Shown: one piece after another, positions 10,989 through 23,006 of the stretch | Layout of the letters: every line of letters starts with the position of its first letter | Numbering within the stretch: the stretch's first letter is position 1 | NCBI GenBank assembly: GCA_037178625.1 | Contig: CM074138.1 | Span: forward strand, 1,860,001-1,924,000 | From: Skeletonema tropicum | Taxonomy: Eukaryota; Bacillariophyta; Thalassiosirophyceae; Thalassiosirales; Thalassiosiraceae | DNA: 64,000 nt | Reading direction: 5' to 3' | Program-made: the position numbers and the translations under genes | The notes under the pieces: model-generated | Told to the model about the DNA's origin: nothing | The model's input: only the letters and a program-made list of their open reading frames with translations | The model's database searches: none

Positions 10989-13900
10989 TCACGTTGAATA
11001 TTCAACCTCTCCAATTTCCCGGGCAGTCCTGAGAGCTCGGTGCATCGTGTCATTGCACTTATCAATCACACATCTGACTAAGCGAGGCGCGCTCTTCCAT
11101 ATCATGTCTGAATCATCATCTTCTTTCTTCAATTGTCCCTTTTTCTGACGTTTCAATCGCCTATATAGACTCCAGAAGGGCATCGGATTTCTCGATCTGC
11201 ATCGCAAATAATCTCCCTTCTTCAATGGAGTTATTGTATCTTTGATATGTCTCCAAAATCTTCTATGACTGTTCTTATTACCCCATGCTTTTCAAATTAT
11301 TGGATTTGACTATTTTGTTACAGGACTAGCTGAATGCAGGTATGCAAAAAATTACTATTGGCAAAAAAATACTATACTGGCAAGCATTTCACCACCTGGG
11401 TCTTCGTAATAGGTGCCATGAAAAGTGGGTGGTTGCACAGCGCGGGTACCGCCACGTCGATAATGTAATGACAGGTACTATCCTCCTTTATGTCAACCAA
11501 CTCTAGACTCTTTCCGCACGAAAATCGTACAGTAGTAGAGCGTTCTATGCTCCCATGAACAATGTTGCCTCCTTTGATGACTGATTCTGCAACATCTTCG
11601 TGATCGCAAGAATCGCCATGCAAGTACTCCTGAACAAAGACAGCACCATTTCCACCTGGTCCCTTTTCATTCTGGTTGCCACCATTGCCGCCGATATTCA
11701 GGGCCCCTCGCTTGTTTCGTCGCCCGATGTCCATATCAGCCGAGAGTCCGGTAACGTTTACAACATGCAAATGCTCGTCTTCGTCAGGGTACTTTAGATC
11801 ATCTGTGTACTTCCCTAAAATATGGTTGGAATCAACACGCACCTTCTGCGCACCTGTATTAGGATCAATAAGGTTATTGACGTGATATTGCTTAATGTCC
11901 TTCCCGTGACAATACTCGTATGTCCACCTGGTAAGCACAATGAAACAAAGAAGGGAATGAATCAGAGGAGGGACTGATTAAATTGACGAGGACATTTTAT
12001 CAGAACAATGGAATGAAACTCACCAACCAAGATTTTTCGCCAAACAAGGCCGGCCATCCAAGGTGCTCCCCAACACTTCTCGGATTGATTTTCCTTCCAT
12101 TCGCTCTGCAAGTTTGGAATCCTCAATCTTTCGCTTCCCCATACCCATAGCATCGATCACTTTCTTGAACGCATTTGAGTTGCTATAAGCTTCCCCATTT
12201 TGTGCAGCTTGAATTAGTTCATTCATCCATTCAGCTGTCTCTTCGCCTCCGATAATTACTTTTACCTGAGTCGCACCTCCTTCATTATGAAGAGCTCGAT
12301 ACGCTGATTCAAGAGCGCGGTGTACGGTATCGATAGCTTCTTTTTTCCCTAATACTGTCCCAACTTTGTTGGTGTCATGCGTCGTCGCTGGTTTCCCTGG
12401 AGAGGTAGGAGAGGGTGCCACTTCCGCCTGCAACAAAGCTTCAGGGCACAAAACCGGTGTGCATATCTTCGCTCGATAAACACACGTTTCGTTCTCTTGT
12501 ACTGACACCAATACCGCCAAAGGATCCTCACCCTTCTTCGCATCAGTTTGCCCCCGCTTTGATTTCAGCCAATGAGATATTTCCTTCTCAGTGCAGCAAC
12601 GATATTCCACAGACACTTCTCGTTCCATTCCAACCTCATCGCACATGTCACCATGTGAGAATTGCTGTTTGACTATTTCAGTACTATGGCCAATTTGTCT
12701 GATTTGTGCAAATTTATACTCGCGCATTTCATTCATTAGCCGATTTGACATGATAGTTTTCATATCCTTCTCTCTATCATAAAATGGTTTCGAATACGCG
12801 GAATCATCCCTGTGACTATGGGGCGAAGTGCTTTCTAGTTTCATCTCATCACCATCACCTACCGGAATGTACGTCCTTGTTGAACCCCTCTTCACTTCGC
12901 CATTGTACCTTCCCAATGGATTGATAATCTCCGTGACGCCATCATGATAGTGCCCAATGACTGTAATGTCGACTATTTCATACTTGCGTCCATCTGCAGC
13001 AGTGGGATCGGGAGACACATCCACATGGAACTGCCGAACTTGACGATCGTGACACCATTCATACGACCACCATCCTAAATGGAGCTGTGAACATAATCCC
13101 TTCAATTTCTTCAACGCATCGAAAATTTCATCGGCTGTCAATTCTGTAGCCAAGGGCTTTGCATCATATGGTGAAGATGATGTCTCCTTCTTCTTGTTGT
13201 TTACACCACCAGCCCCTTGTATCGCCGCCTTGACAATATCCGAAATTTCATCATTACCCACACCCACACCCTCTACATCAATGACAATATTTTCGGCATC
13301 AAATTGATTATTCAATTCCAAATCTTCCAACAAATTGCGAATTTGAGACGTAAGTGCATCGGCAACATATCCATCTACTGAGCCATCGGCTATTACAGTA
13401 GTTTCCAAGACAATTGGTGTTGCCACATCCATGACATCATCATCCTCCTCTTCCTCCTTTGAATCCTTCTTTACTCCTCCTTTACCATCATCACCCTTTG
13501 CAGCATCCCCTCCCTCACCATCGTTAACATTGTTGGAATAGCCCAACCTAACCGCCGGACTAAACATGGAATTCATATAACTCTCCACCTCCAATTCACC
13601 CTCATCATAAACTCTACATACAAATTGTCGTCCCATCCCATCACGAATTGTAAAATGTGGCCCTACTGACTTTCTTGGATCTTCGACTTTTCCACCATTT
13701 GTGTACAGTGCATCGAATTGATCCAAGATTTGATGGTATCCCATGACACCTATCGTTTCATCTTCATTGTTGTTGTTATTGTTGGGAACTTTGGTAGCAC
13801 CCGCCCAAACTTCATTCAATGTGTCCTCTGTCAATCCCCATTCCGTCAAATGTTCTTGGACAGTCTCCATCTGTGTCAATCCCTCTTTATTCAATACACA

Positions 13901-14637
13901 CACCTCCTCCTCACTAGTATCATTATCATCATTAACAACAACAATATATCTCCCAAACTCATCACATCCCCTCTTAAAACCATCATCCTCCTCCTCCTCC
14001 TCGTCATCCATCCCACTCCTCTTCCATTCCAACAAGTTCAACCCCCCACCATAATCACTCACCAACCGTATCGGCAAACTTGCCAATCGGGATCGAGTGG
14101 CACGTCCCCACCCTCCCAATGGTGCCCCGCTGAAGGAATACGGGTCGAATTTTGTCAGGGTGTATTCTTCCATTTGGGGTGCAAAGAGTGTTTGAAAGGA
14201 TTGGATTATTGTTCGTGACGAAGAGGTGGTGTGGTGCTTATTGGGAGGGGTGGCGGTAGGTTGATTATTTGACTTGTTGTTGTTGTTGCTGTTGTTATTA
14301 TTATTGACTTTGTCTGGTGTTGGTGAATTTATCTTGGTGGTTTCCTCCTCTTGTGTTTCACGATTATTATTGTTGTCGCTGGCAATATTTTCTGCAGCTG
14401 CAGTGTTTCGAATCGATTCAGGGGAGGAGGAGGGCTCATCATCATCATTCGGAAGGATGTTATCATTCTCAGTTATCACGGCAGAAGCGCTTTCTGCCGT
14501 GATGACTGAGATGGCGAGCAGCAGCAGTAGAAAAAAGAAGACGATGGATACTGTGATGGCTGCTCGGCGTGCTGCCGATGATTTGCCTGTGCGGGGTCTT
14601 TGACGGTGGCCTCTACTACTGCTAGGATTCGTCGTCA
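10989..14637 (-). CDS. OS-9/erlectin-like ER lectin with two MRH domains
   Basis: Exon 1 is about 12024-14637, starting at MTTNPSSSRG; an upstream ATG at 14722 would add 28 residues. A basic N-terminus is followed by a hydrophobic segment (VSIVFFFLLLLLAISVI) ending in AESASA, a likely signal peptide or anchor. A long acidic, Asn-rich linker follows. MRH domain 1 is at about residues 540-760 (LGWWSYEWCHDRQVRQFHV, GDMCDE, CVYRAKICTPVLC). The intron 11928-12023 has GTGAGT and CAG ends and joins in phase to give LGWWTYEYCHGKDIKQYHV. MRH domain 2 follows in exon 2 (about 11372-11927), with GDSCDH and CHYIIDVAVPALCNHP. A third coding piece at 10989-11180 (VRCVIDKCNDTMHRALRTAR) resembles the segment after MRH1 (IDTVHRALESAYRAL), so it is probably the last exon, but its splice sites are unclear. 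The family (OS-9, XTP3-B) recognises trimmed N-glycans in ER-associated degradation. Confidence 0.75.
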
Positions 14638-14722
14638 TGGTTGTTTTTTTATCTATTGATGATTTTTTTGTCTTTGTCCGTCTTCGAGTTAGAGATTTTT
14701 GAGACACGTCTCTCGAATTCAA

Positions 14723-15179
14723 GTACTTTCAGTACTGGACTAAAGTTCTACGACTAGCCGGACACTAGAGAGAGGAGAGGCACTTCAGAAGAGAGAGACA
14801 AGGAGTGGTGCGAAAATTGGGTTAAACTCTCAGTTTGACCCCCTCTTGCCCTGACAAGCCAAACTAGGGTTAGAATGAAAGTTCTAGCCCTAGTGGAGCT
14901 GATATGCCCACCTGGTTGCGTTTGCGCAACCTCAGGGCAAGGAGGAGGGGGTGATGAGAACTCCCCACCTGCACAGAAAGGAAGGTTGGATGTGATGGAG
15001 GCTGTGTCAAGGCCAGCATCACAGAACAAACTTATTCTGGGCTTCGAGCCACTCCTTTCTCTGAGACCTGAGGTGATGAAATGCCTCTCCATATACGAAG
15101 TGAGGTTCCCTGGCCGCCTGCGCCGTCTGTTCACAGGGAATGCCTGAAAGCGGAATAAACAAAAGAGAACTGACATTTT
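14723..15179. other. Upstream region of the OS-9-like gene, nothing recognised
   Basis: No supported coding sequence. Both strands have open frames but with biased simple composition and no recognisable domain. Confidence 0.35.
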
Positions 15180-15490
15180 TCATGGAAAAACGAAAATTTT
15201 GACATACAAATCGTACCTTTTGGGAGAAAACTGAGGGGGTAGCGGATGAGTTGACTCCCTGAGTGTTGACCCGTCGAGTGCAGTGTTGTCCCAAGACCCG
15301 GCAATCTCATCCATGCAACGAGATTTGTCGACGTCTCCCCTAGATAATGTGCCTGCGGCCACCCAACCCTAACCCTTCATTTTTATGTAGCATCGTTTAC
15401 AGAAGGGGGGGAGGTGCAATTCCATCATGCAGCGTGAAATAAATTCATACACATAGCCGAGAAGAACGCCGTTTGAGCAATGACCGATCC
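15180..15490. repeat. Direct repeat, left copy (matches 16543-16826)
   Basis: Shares long identical blocks in the same order with 16543-16826: tcatggaaaaacgaaaattt, ggcaatctcatccatgc, gcctgcggccacccaaccct and gagaagaacgccgtttgagc. Indels between copies are not multiples of three in the coding-like minus frame. A 42-bp duplication (gaccgatccaaatattattg) follows at 15482 and 15524, and a related block is at about 17067. The copies flank the minisatellite. Confidence 0.85.
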
Positions 15491-15626
15491 AAATATTATT
15501 GTTGTGTGAGACTTCCCTACTACGACCGATCCAAATATTATTGTTGTGTGAAACTTAACAACTACGCCACCTACGGTGAGGCCGGACAATGTTACGTAAA
15601 ACCAACACATGTGCAATTGACGACCG

Positions 15627-16528
15627 CTAGTGTAGACCCATCAAGTTCCCATCATTCGACCGTATGGACCCGAAGGTAGACCCAAGTTTCGTGTCACTGT
15701 CAACCGCGGTTATGGAACCTTGCAGGGATTTCGCTGAACTGCCATCACTGAGACGTGAGGACCCGTAGGAAGGCACGTCGCTTACGGTCGGTGCTTTGCA
15801 ACCTTGCAGGGATTTCGCTGAACTGCCATCACTGAGACGTGAGGACCCGTAGGAAGGCACGTCGCTTACGGTCGGTGCTTTGCAACCTTGCAGGGATTTC
15901 GCTGAACTGCCATCACTGAGACGTGAGGACCCGTAGGAAGGCACGTCACTTACGGTCGGTGCTTTGCAACCTTGCAGGGATTTCGCTGAACTGCCATCAC
16001 TGAGACGTGAGGACCCGTAGGAAGGCACGTCGCTTACGGTCGGTGCTTTGCAACCTTGCAGGGATTTCGCTGAACTGCCATCACTGAGACGTGAGGACCC
16101 GTAGGAAGGCACGTCGCTTACGGTCGGTGCTTTGCAACCTTGCAGGGATTTCGCTGAACTGCCATCACTGAGACGTGAGGACCCGTAGGAAGGCACGTCG
16201 CTTACGGTCGGTGCTTTGCAACCTTGCAGGGATTTCGCTGAACTGCCATCACTGAGACGTGAGGACCCGTAGGTAGACCCAAGTTTCGTGTCAATGTCGA
16301 CCGCGGTTATGGGACCTTGCAGGGATTTCGCTGAAACGCCATCACTTGTGGAACCGCCCAACTTTTATCGACGACTGCTAATTCAGAACCCACAATTGTT
16401 GCATCAAGTACTCGAATGGGTTTGGAGGCGGTGGGATCGTAGGTAATATCTCTTGTTGGCCCGCGAACGCAGTTGCTGAGTGCAGGAATTTTGCGGTCAC
16501 TTGCCTTTGCCAGCGTACCATACCACAA
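15627..16528 (-). CDS. Possible Ser-rich repeat protein exons (uncertain)
   Basis: The minus frame from about 16361 to 15627 is open through the minisatellite and encodes six to seven copies of a 28-residue unit (YGSSRLSDGSSAKSLQGCKA then PTVSDVPS). It has no ATG, and a stop lies just upstream. A second open piece (16307-16528, including RDITYDPTASKPIRVLDATI) lies upstream in another frame. A further candidate exon (16543-16726: MAAGTLGETLTTYLRMDEIA, ending at an AAG|GTACGA donor-like site) lies beyond that. Together they could be exons of one gene. The perfect openness of an 84-bp repeat in one frame is automatic if one unit is open, so coding status is unproven. No family recognised. Confidence 0.3.
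15724..16325. repeat. 84-bp minisatellite, about 6.5-7 units
   Basis: The landmark gccatcactgagacgtgagg recurs at 15741, 15825, 15909, 15993, 16077, 16161 and 16245, an exact period of 84 bp. Units are nearly identical; one base difference (cgtcgctt versus cgtcactt) is visible in one unit. Edge units diverge (tagacccaagtttcgtgtca). The period equals 28 codons. Confidence 0.97.
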
Positions 16529-16542
16529 TAAAATAATAAGTT

Positions 16543-16826
16543 ATCATGGAAAAACGAAAATTTTGACATACAAATCGTACCTTGTGGGAGAAAACTGCGG
16601 GTTTTGCAAAAGAGTTTGGCTTCCTGATGTTGTTACCCCGTCGAGCGTCGTGTTGTCCCAATATCCGGCAATCTCATCCATGCGAAGATAGGTTGTCAAC
16701 GTTTCCCCTAGTGTGCCTGCGGCCACCCAACCCTAACCGGGGGGAGGTGCAATTTCATTATGCAGCGTGAAATAAATTTCTACACATAGCAGAGAAGAAC
16801 GCCGTTTGAGCAATATACCGATCCTT
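16543..16826. repeat. Direct repeat, right copy (matches 15180-15490)
   Basis: Second copy of the flanking repeat described at 15180. Beyond it, 16827-17066 has no counterpart in the left copy, after which similarity resumes at about 17067 (ctaaatattattgtcgtgtg). Confidence 0.85.
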
Positions 16827-18481
16827 ACCCAACGGACCTCTTTAGGGAGCAATTTCGTACTTTCATGTTAAAAATACTACTGAAGCTCTCAAACCAAGAA
16901 CAATCGGAAGGTTATCGTGAAAGGTATTTACCACTCTTTACCCAAAAGAAGATCCTGTGGGGGATCAAGTATTTGCATACGTTCCCAAACCGGCGGACAC
17001 CTTCAGAAGGTTATCGGAAATGGCATCTCTCAACCAACATAGGGTTGCGTGTTGTGTCGGAGGTGACGGTGGCGGATCTAAATATTATTGTCGTGTGAAC
17101 TCGATAACTACGCCACCAACGATGAAGCCGCCGGCCCCATAGAATTTTCCAGCACCAGCATATTGACTTCTATCGATATTATCTACAAACTAAAAGCTGA
17201 ACCCAAACGTCTAGGCGTGCCCATCGACATGGAGGTTGCACGCCGATCCCATGAGATCGAATGAGAGCTCGAGCGAGTTGGGGAGATCGGCGCCCTCCAT
17301 CGTCCGTCCGTCACAACAAGAAAGTAGTCCCGTTTCCAAATTTGTACCTTGTACCACTCAAATGACTGAGGTATCCTTCTTTCTTCTTAAGAAGGAGTCC
17401 GTCAGTCCAATATTAAACCAGTTCAAGCTTGCTTCGCTCGTGTGATCTCTTTTAGATTATCGTAAATATCTTTGATTGAGGGAGGAAAGAGGCTCAATTT
17501 GATTGCATATTATATATAGAACACAACCCCAGGTGTTGATTGATTACTGCAATGCCAATGCAGTCGAGTGTGGTCACAAATCGCTTGACGGACACACAAC
17601 CACTCACGCGTTTGGTCACACCAAACAAAACACAGTATGATAGATGTAGACGACACTGGTCGAGGACACTTACGGCGACGTCATTTGCTATCAGTGTGGT
17701 CATAAAGAGACGACCCAGTGACAACGACAACACTTGTTATTGTTATGAGTATTATAAACAGGGGCGCGCAGAATGTGGCGAGCGTGGTGGCGTGGTGGTG
17801 CCTGTGGCGGGATCAGCGCGGGCCCTCGGGGCCTGTCGAGTATTGTGTCATTTTGTAGTTGGCCATTGCACTTTGGTTTGTTAGTCTTTTTACAACGGAA
17901 TCCGGCTATAAAGTTGCTCTGCAATGACGTCATAGACGTAGTGTATTTGGTGGACGGTGATGTTCTGGTTTGTGATGTTAGATAATTACTTGAGTATTTA
18001 CTAAAATTGTGTTGTGCACAATTTTACCAATTCAAATTGTCTTTCTCGTGATTGACAATTTCTCTAGCTTCTTCGCGGAAATGACAAAACTGACATTCTC
18101 CACCTCCGGCGCATCTTTTTTTTTTGGATTTTGCCACGTCTGTGTCACTTCAACTTCAACAACACGTCATTACACCTGAGCTGTTGGTTCTCATTTGTCT
18201 GTGAGACATACGCATGCATTTTCATCGATATTGTGTCACGTTTGTGACAAATTCAATAGACAAAAATTTGTCGGAATTGGTATACACAATTATTTCTCCG
18301 TCTATCCATGTCTTTATTCTTTCTCTCTCTGACAGCATTGTTCCTCCTGCTTCGCTTCGGTGGTCAACCAAAATTGCTTCGGTGCACATTGTCCGTCGCT
18401 GTCGATCTATTTGTACATCGCGTTCATTAAGTATTGGTGTATGTAAACCTCTCTACTTCTTATCAATCTTATTACGCAATC
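16827..18481. other. Intergenic, no firm gene
   Basis: Several overlapping open frames exist but none with a recognisable domain. A short motif gtgcacaattttacc at 18014 belongs to a motif group also found in the next gene's introns and 3' flank. Nothing else supported. Confidence 0.35.
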
Positions 18482-20894
18482 ATGATAATTGGCAATACCG
18501 ATGCTGCTGCCGCGACTTCAACTGGTGGATCTAACTGCGAGGGTTCTCGTTATTTGATGAGTAATCCTAGCGGCCTTAAGTGGCAGGCAAGCGCAAGTGC
18601 TTCAAAGTCATCTGATGCAGCGGCATCGTCTACTTCGACGGAGTTATCTCATGTGGGACAGGAGCAGGAGACTGATGCCGATGCCGCGACTTCAACTGTT
18701 GGATCTGATGGCAAGGTTCTTCGTTGCTTGTTAAGTCAACCTTGTGGGCTTAAGCGTCGCGCATGTTCTTCGAAGTCGGCTGATGCTTCGACCTCATCTA
18801 CTTTGACGGAGTTGTCTCACAGCGGACTGGAGCGGGGACATGTTTCGATGAAGGCTTCATCTTCTCCTTGTAACTGGAAATGGTATGATTATCCTTGGGC
18901 TACCATCCGCACAAACGATCCTATCTTTCGATCCATGGCATCATTTGTTGTCGGTGAGAGTGAGAGTAAAAAGCTTGATAGCCTTCCTTTGTCACAATTG
19001 CTGTCTACCGCTTTGGCTGTCTTCAATGTCTTCTGCTTACAGATGATCCTGGTCGAGCTCGGTGGCTCTAATTTTGGTCTAACCAAAGATGAACTGATTG
19101 CAAGAGTGGTAAGCTTGTTGATGGATCGAGAGAACTTGGAGATGACCGATCCAAAATGTGACAAAAATGTGAAATCGGGGTGAGTGCCTACCTTTAACCC
19201 TATATTGGGTTAATGAACAGTTCGTAAAACTGTGCAGTGAACAATTTTAACAATTAATCCAATCCCGACCTGCATACTCTCAACTTTGCAGGACCAAGGA
19301 TAGTGAGGTCAAAAAAGACTTCTGGTGAGAATCTGATACTTAGTGCTTAACCCTGCTCGTATGGGGTTATTTATTTCTGTGCCGTGATTACTTTTTGATG
19401 AAGCATCATCTAGTATCTGTCGTTTCTTGCAACTTACCAGTCATGTTGAATCCAATCCCGATTTGCATACTCTCTACTCACTCATACAGGGCTGACGATC
19501 TCCTAGTCACGAACACAAACTGTGCTCAGCCACAGAAACAACAGCAAGACGAACATGCTGCAAACAATTTACACGCAGTTGTTACGCCGCCGAGGCAAAG
19601 CAACCAAGTTGGGCCTAAGACCAAACCTAGTGAGTTTTGCTCTCAGAAAAGCTGTTCCTGTTCCTGTGCTGAGTTCTTTTGTTTTTGTGTCTGTGTCTGT
19701 GCTGTATCTCTACAACATTAACATTATCACTTTCACGTTCACGAACTCACAATAAGTAAATTTGCTCACTGCACAATTTTACCAATCCACCAGCTTGTCG
19801 TGTATCATTACCACACATCGTACTCTTTGTGACGTGCTGGTTGCAGGATGCGCTTGGTGTTGAACAATTACGCAATGTAGGAATAGGGAAGAGGGTAATT
19901 CACTTTTACGGCAGGAGGCTATTCTACACCTTTGATGTGTGCGTAGGTGCACATGTTTGCTTGGAGTCAGCCAACATCGATCCCAACTCAGGATTGTACG
20001 TCTCAGCTATTGGGGTAGTAGTCGAGATCGTTTACGATAAGGATCGCTCCGTTGGACCAAACGGTAAAGGTGAGGTTAGCCTACCGAAGTACATTGTTGT
20101 GGATTTCCCTACATACAAACCACCACCAGGCGAGGACCCATGGGACAAGAACAACCCAACGGTGAGTAAAAGTTGACACACGAAAGACACAAGACAATTG
20201 CCACTCTCTGCGAAAACACTACTAACTCATTTCATACTGATACAAATGCATCCTACCCCAACTTATTGCGCACAGCACGTGCCAATCCCACCCTACGAGC
20301 AGATTTGCAACAGGGGATGCTGCACCGCATTATTCATGCCATTGCAAATTGCCTACGCCATCACCATCCACCGCTGTCAAGGACTCGAAGCTGGATTCTT
20401 CGACAAAGGAGACCGCTGGAACCGCATGATAACAGATCCAGCAGATGAGTTGTGGGAGATTAGCAAGTTTCTTGGAACAATGTACGTGGCTACCAGCAGA
20501 GGCAAGAAAACACTTGGCTCCAAAGATCAAGCATACCCGTCGGACAGTGCCATATACTGGACGGGAAGCAACATTTCAACGAACCGATTAAAAAATTGCA
20601 AGAGAAAGCAAAAATGGCCAGTTCTGCGAATCGTACAAGAAGCGAGCAAATTGGGTGAAATACTTGGAGGGGAAGGCAGAAGAGTCGAAGACGAGGTATA
20701 GCAAGAGAAAGTTGGAAGAAATCACAGAAACATCGTACGCAGCAGCAATCAAGGGCAATTTCATCAAAGACAGGACAGACCTGACAACCAGGATTACCAA
20801 CATCATAACCAACCCGAACAAGAAGTGGAAAGAAGCGAAGAAGGATCATGAAATCCCAAGTGATTACTTCGCAGGATCTTCATCTGGTGATTAG
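18482..20894 (+). CDS. Multi-exon gene ending in PIF1-type helicase C-terminal domain; frame-broken
   Basis: Exon 1 (18482-19179) starts MIIGNTDAAAATSTGGSNCE. It has a twice-repeated Ser/Ala-rich block of about 50 residues and a SAP-like end (GLTKDELIARVVSLL). The intron is GTGAGT...GCAG. Exon 2 is 33 nt (19292-19324). Exon 3 starts at 19490 in phase (ADDLLVTNTNCAQPQK); its end is unclear. Exon 4 (19847-20161) has ANIDPNSGLYVSAIGVVVEI and KYIVVDFPTYKPP. Exon 5 starts at 20276: HVPIPPYEQI, LQIAYAITIHRCQGLEAG (helicase motif V region) and MYVATSRG (motif VI). These match the C-terminal RecA-like half of PIF1-family helicases, which act on DNA in 5'-3' direction; motifs I and II were not found. 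From about 20570 the reading moves through two single-base shifts before YSKRKLEEITETSY and a stop at 20894. It could be a helicase fragment captured by another gene, a Helitron/PIF1 remnant or a pseudogene. Confidence 0.5.
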
Positions 20895-21905
20895 TAAAAT
20901 TGATCACTGCACAGTTTTACAAAACAGACACTTTCTCACCACAAAGAATACAACAACTCAATTAAGCGTCTGCATCTGGTGATCAGTAAAACATCTGCAA
21001 GCGCACGATTCGATATATCAAGCACCGTTTTACAAAAAGACATTTTCTCGCGACGGAGAAAGACAAAAACTAAATCGACTAACGCCCGTTTAAAACCTGT
21101 ATTTCTTTCTCGTACAGACCGATTTAGATGCTCAAAAAGCGCATCTAGTACAGTAAATTTCTCGCTTTCAACAGGTACTTCTTGCTTTCTACATAGGAAC
21201 ACATACAGATCCTACGCCGGTAGGCTCTACCGAGGACTCTACGTGTCCCTAAAGTAAACCTTCTCACTAAAAAACACATGTACTGATTCCTACCTATAAC
21301 TCTGTAGAATAATGGGGGTGAAAAATAATGAATTTTCCCACCTGTAATAGAAGGGCACCTGCGGCCCCCTATTACGCTGCTCTGCACTCCATGAACGGGG
21401 GCCCCGAGGGCCGATCATTCAAGCTTCGATAACAGCTTGATAACAGTAACATTAACATAGATCGACTTGAAAGTTTTTCAACTCAACAGTGGGAATCCTA
21501 CGTGGGAAAGTAGGGATCTGCTTAGAGGCGGGGTGACTCTTTCGACAGCTGTTGAGTCAAAAAATATTTTTTTTTCATACTTTTACACAAATTATTGTTG
21601 CTCCAAAGAATTCGTGGTCGTGTGTAAAGCAATTTTAGACCACACACTCCTTGCTGTACATCGCTTCACACCTGCTCGTCGCGTGTGTGACCACACTCAT
21701 GTGGAGGGTGCTGTGACCAAAGTCATGGTATGACATCGACACTGCCGCAGCGAGGCATGCAACAGTGTGGTCATTTACCTGTATTTCACACCGCACTCTC
21801 CACGCACTCGGCTGGTCACAACTCCACATGCACTAGTGTGGTTTTATGATACTAGTGTCCAAGTACCTATATCGTAGCAAGCATCAGGACGGGTGACATC
21901 AGTTG
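20895..21905. other. Intergenic, no firm gene
   Basis: Begins with cactgcacagttttac (20905), related to the intron motif of the preceding gene. Near 21490-21515 a block (gtgggaatcctacgtgggaa) resembles the core of the TIR element at 26567-26903. No supported gene. Confidence 0.35.
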
Positions 21906-22192
21906 CCCAGAGGGCATGGCACCCGGGTGCTTTTTTCAGATATTGCTCCGGCAGGCGGTCACTAACAAGCGCTAGTTGTGACCGGAAATATGGCACCTGG
22001 GTACTTTTTTTCAAAGCCTCCGGCGGCGGGATTTGGTACCAGGGTGGAGTATTAGATTTCCAGCTAGGTAGGGATGTACCAGTATGTTGCTGATCATCGT
22101 GTGTGTTGCGTGCCCGGAGAAATGGCACCCGGGTACCAAAGCAAAATCACGATCGGCGGGCGGCATTTCATGTTTGGCACCCGGGTGCCGTT
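21906..22192. repeat. Cluster of ggcacccgggtgcc-type palindromes
   Basis: Blocks of tggcacccgggtgc recur at about 21918, 21991 (tggcacctgggtac), 22123 (tggcacccgggtac) and 22179 (ggcacccgggtgcc, a perfect 14-bp palindrome). Two are followed by a run of T and a ggcgg stretch. This is a degenerate repeat of 60-80 bp or a set of palindromic sites in a GC-richer patch. Confidence 0.75.
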
Positions 22193-22428
22193 CAAAAAGG
22201 TGCTTCGGCGGTCAAAAAAGGTACGAGGGTTATGTGAGAATTCCTACGTAGAAGTTCTACGGATGTCACCCGTCCTGCAGCATCGCTTTCCACCCTACAT
22301 AGGATCTTCAGACACCTGTCTGAGTCACTTGGAGGACTCAGCACAATCTGCAGAGTCCCTCTGAAGAGGACTCCCAGATATGACAGAAGACCTTATGTTG
22401 TAGGGTGATCGCTTTCCACTCCCACTCC

Positions 22429-22623
22429 TAGGCGTATCGGGATAGTGGGCGCTTTTCATACCCTCTTGTGGGCGTTGCCCACGTGGGGCCCACAACTGCA
22501 AAAAATCATGTGAAAATGAGCTAAATTGCGGGCAAAATCCCCGAATATCGACACAAAATCACCCAAAATCTCCCGTCAAGCCTCCTGTCAAACGCCCACG
22601 CACCCGCTATCCCGATACGCCTA
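22429..22623. repeat. Small inverted repeat pair, 17-bp arms
   Basis: taggcgtatcgggatag at 22429-22445 is the exact reverse complement of 22607-22623. The enclosed 195-bp unit also has further imperfect symmetry (gtgggcg near each arm). It is consistent with a small MITE-type element; a target duplication was not found. Confidence 0.6.
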
Positions 22624-23006
22624 CCCACTCCCCCCTCCAAACCCAAAATCAAAATCTCACTTTCCCAGTCAGATTTTGACAACATGTGGAATGAACTCCA
22701 GAGAGCCCATTGCTCAAGCTGACTACACCCCTAATAATGTATCCAATACAACATGCACAGTCCCTTAACACCAAGAATGGCAAGCAACAGTCGACTCCCT
22801 GTAGTTCTCGCACTAACAACCGGTTCAACGGTAGTTCAGATTTTCACTATGGTGGCCTATAATTATGAAGATGATGCTTTGATATTCAGGATGTGGATCT
22901 AACTAAAACGGAAAAAACGGGTCCAATCAACTGATAGCCTTCATTGGTCAATTTTATGGAAGTACTTACCCAAAGGCAATTTTAGTAGTAAGTCAAGCAG
23001 TGCTAA
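22624..23006. other. Intergenic, nothing recognised
   Basis: 3' flank of the minus-strand gene at 23007. No supported gene or repeat. Confidence 0.35.

Noticed and set aside
13718..14218. Plus-strand open frame of 166 codons opposite the OS-9-like gene
   Set aside because: It is the antisense of the Asn/Asp-rich coding region; the minus strand has recognisable MRH domains and splice sites.
14274..14603. Plus-strand Leu-rich frame suggesting a membrane protein
   Set aside because: Antisense of Asn-codon repeats and the signal segment of the OS-9-like gene.
15724..16325. CRISPR-like array
   Set aside because: The 84-bp units are contiguous with no unique spacers, so this is a minisatellite.
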